Below, piece by piece: positions 5,851-6,123 of a DNA stretch of 6,123 nt. Within the stretch, counting starts at the first letter, position 1. Each line of letters begins with the position of its first letter. Both the position numbers and the translations under genes were made by a program. The DNA is from Savagea sp. (GTDB lineage Bacteria > Bacillota > Bacilli > Bacillales_A > Planococcaceae). The stretch covers positions 1 through 6,123 of the forward strand of contig JASLHQ010000220.1 in the NCBI GenBank assembly GCA_030152265.1, written 5' to 3'. The notes beneath the pieces are model-generated. The model was not told the origin of the DNA. It saw nothing but the letters and a program-made list of their open reading frames with translations, and ran no database searches.

Positions 5851-6123
5851 AACGAATGATTGCATTACGGATCGAGAAAAAAGCGAATCATTGGGCGCTC
5901 ACGTCAACAGGCGATAAACCGCTTCGTCCGTTTGAACTTGCACAACGAATCGCTTTTCACGACTTTCCTTCTTCTCTCGGCTTGCAGTTAGAAATGTCGG
6001 GGGATTCTCTTTTATTGACGACGGAACAATTGTTGCGCTTACTCGATGAATCGCGCCTGCACTTCATCGCATTCGAGGGAGCAGATGAACAATCGGAACA
6101 ATACGTCGCTGCCATTCGCCAAG
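5847..6123 (+). CDS. N-terminal fragment of a probable SNF2-family helicase (cut by window edge)
   Basis: An open frame starts with ATG at 5847, overlapping the TGA of the upstream SWIM-family gene by four bases (ATGA), and runs without a stop to the end of the window (92 complete codons). It begins MKRMIALRIEKK and continues as soluble, mixed alpha/beta sequence. GAGAAAGGGAAG lies 9-20 nt upstream as a moderate ribosome binding site. No helicase motif is visible, because the Walker and DEAH motifs of such proteins lie hundreds of residues further on. The SNF2 assignment rests on gene order: in Bacillales the SWIM-family gene is commonly followed by an SNF2 helicase (ywqB/ywqA in B. subtilis), whose N-terminus is a variable family-specific domain. 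It is a real coding region by its tight overlap and codon pattern; the function is inferred from context only. Confidence 0.5.
   Translation, partial: MKRMIALRIEKKANHWALTSTGDKPLRPFELAQRIAFHDFPSSLGLQLEMSGDSLLLTTEQLLRLLDESRLHFIAFEGADEQSEQYVAAIRQ

Noticed and set aside
5732..5917. Plus-strand frame with several cysteines, including CVHC
   Set aside because: It lies in another frame across the end of the SWIM-family gene and the start of the next, both well supported; it has no ribosome binding site and is a shadow.

Overview
The window looks like a chromosomal stretch from a Gram-positive Bacillota, probably a Bacillales member. The evidence is strong AAAGGAG/GGAGG-type ribosome binding sites, a TTG start, GC-poor to medium composition, intrinsic terminators with T-runs, and a SWIM-family gene overlapping a downstream gene, an arrangement I associate with the ywqB/ywqA (SNF2 helicase) pair of Bacillus. 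The genus cannot be resolved from what is visible. No tRNA, rRNA, CRISPR array, insertion sequence or phage structural gene was seen.

Layout. Positions 52-3505 carry four genes, all on the minus strand. Read in their own direction they are: (1) a 113-residue protein of unknown function (3505-3164) with a TTG start and a 15-bp terminator hairpin; (2) a two-gene operon of a five-helix membrane protein (2991-2308) and a HlyD/YknX-like membrane fusion protein (2311-1070), coupled by a 4-bp overlap and closed by a terminator; (3) a ten-helix EamA/DMT exporter (966-52). Positions 3656-6123 carry three plus-strand genes: an XRE-type repressor (3656-4147) with its own long-stem terminator, then an operon of a SWIM-family protein (4309-5850) and the start of a gene cut by the window edge (from 5847), which context suggests is an SNF2 helicase.

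The divergent 3506-3655 region holds a 34-bp palindrome with only two mismatched pairs, built from TGTTA half-sites one helical turn apart. It is the best candidate operator for the XRE protein and probably controls both the repressor and the divergent 113-residue gene.

Three points stand out. The SWIM-family protein appears to have lost all four zinc ligands while keeping the spacing and the family C-terminus. The membrane fusion protein has a YknW-like partner but no ABC ATPase or permease in its transcription unit. The 113-residue gene and the five-helix membrane gene are clearly more AT-rich (about 34-35% GC in hand-counted samples) than EamA (about 53%) and the fusion protein (about 47%). 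No complete, clearly new system is demonstrated. The most promising unexplained unit is the XRE/113-residue pair with its palindrome.
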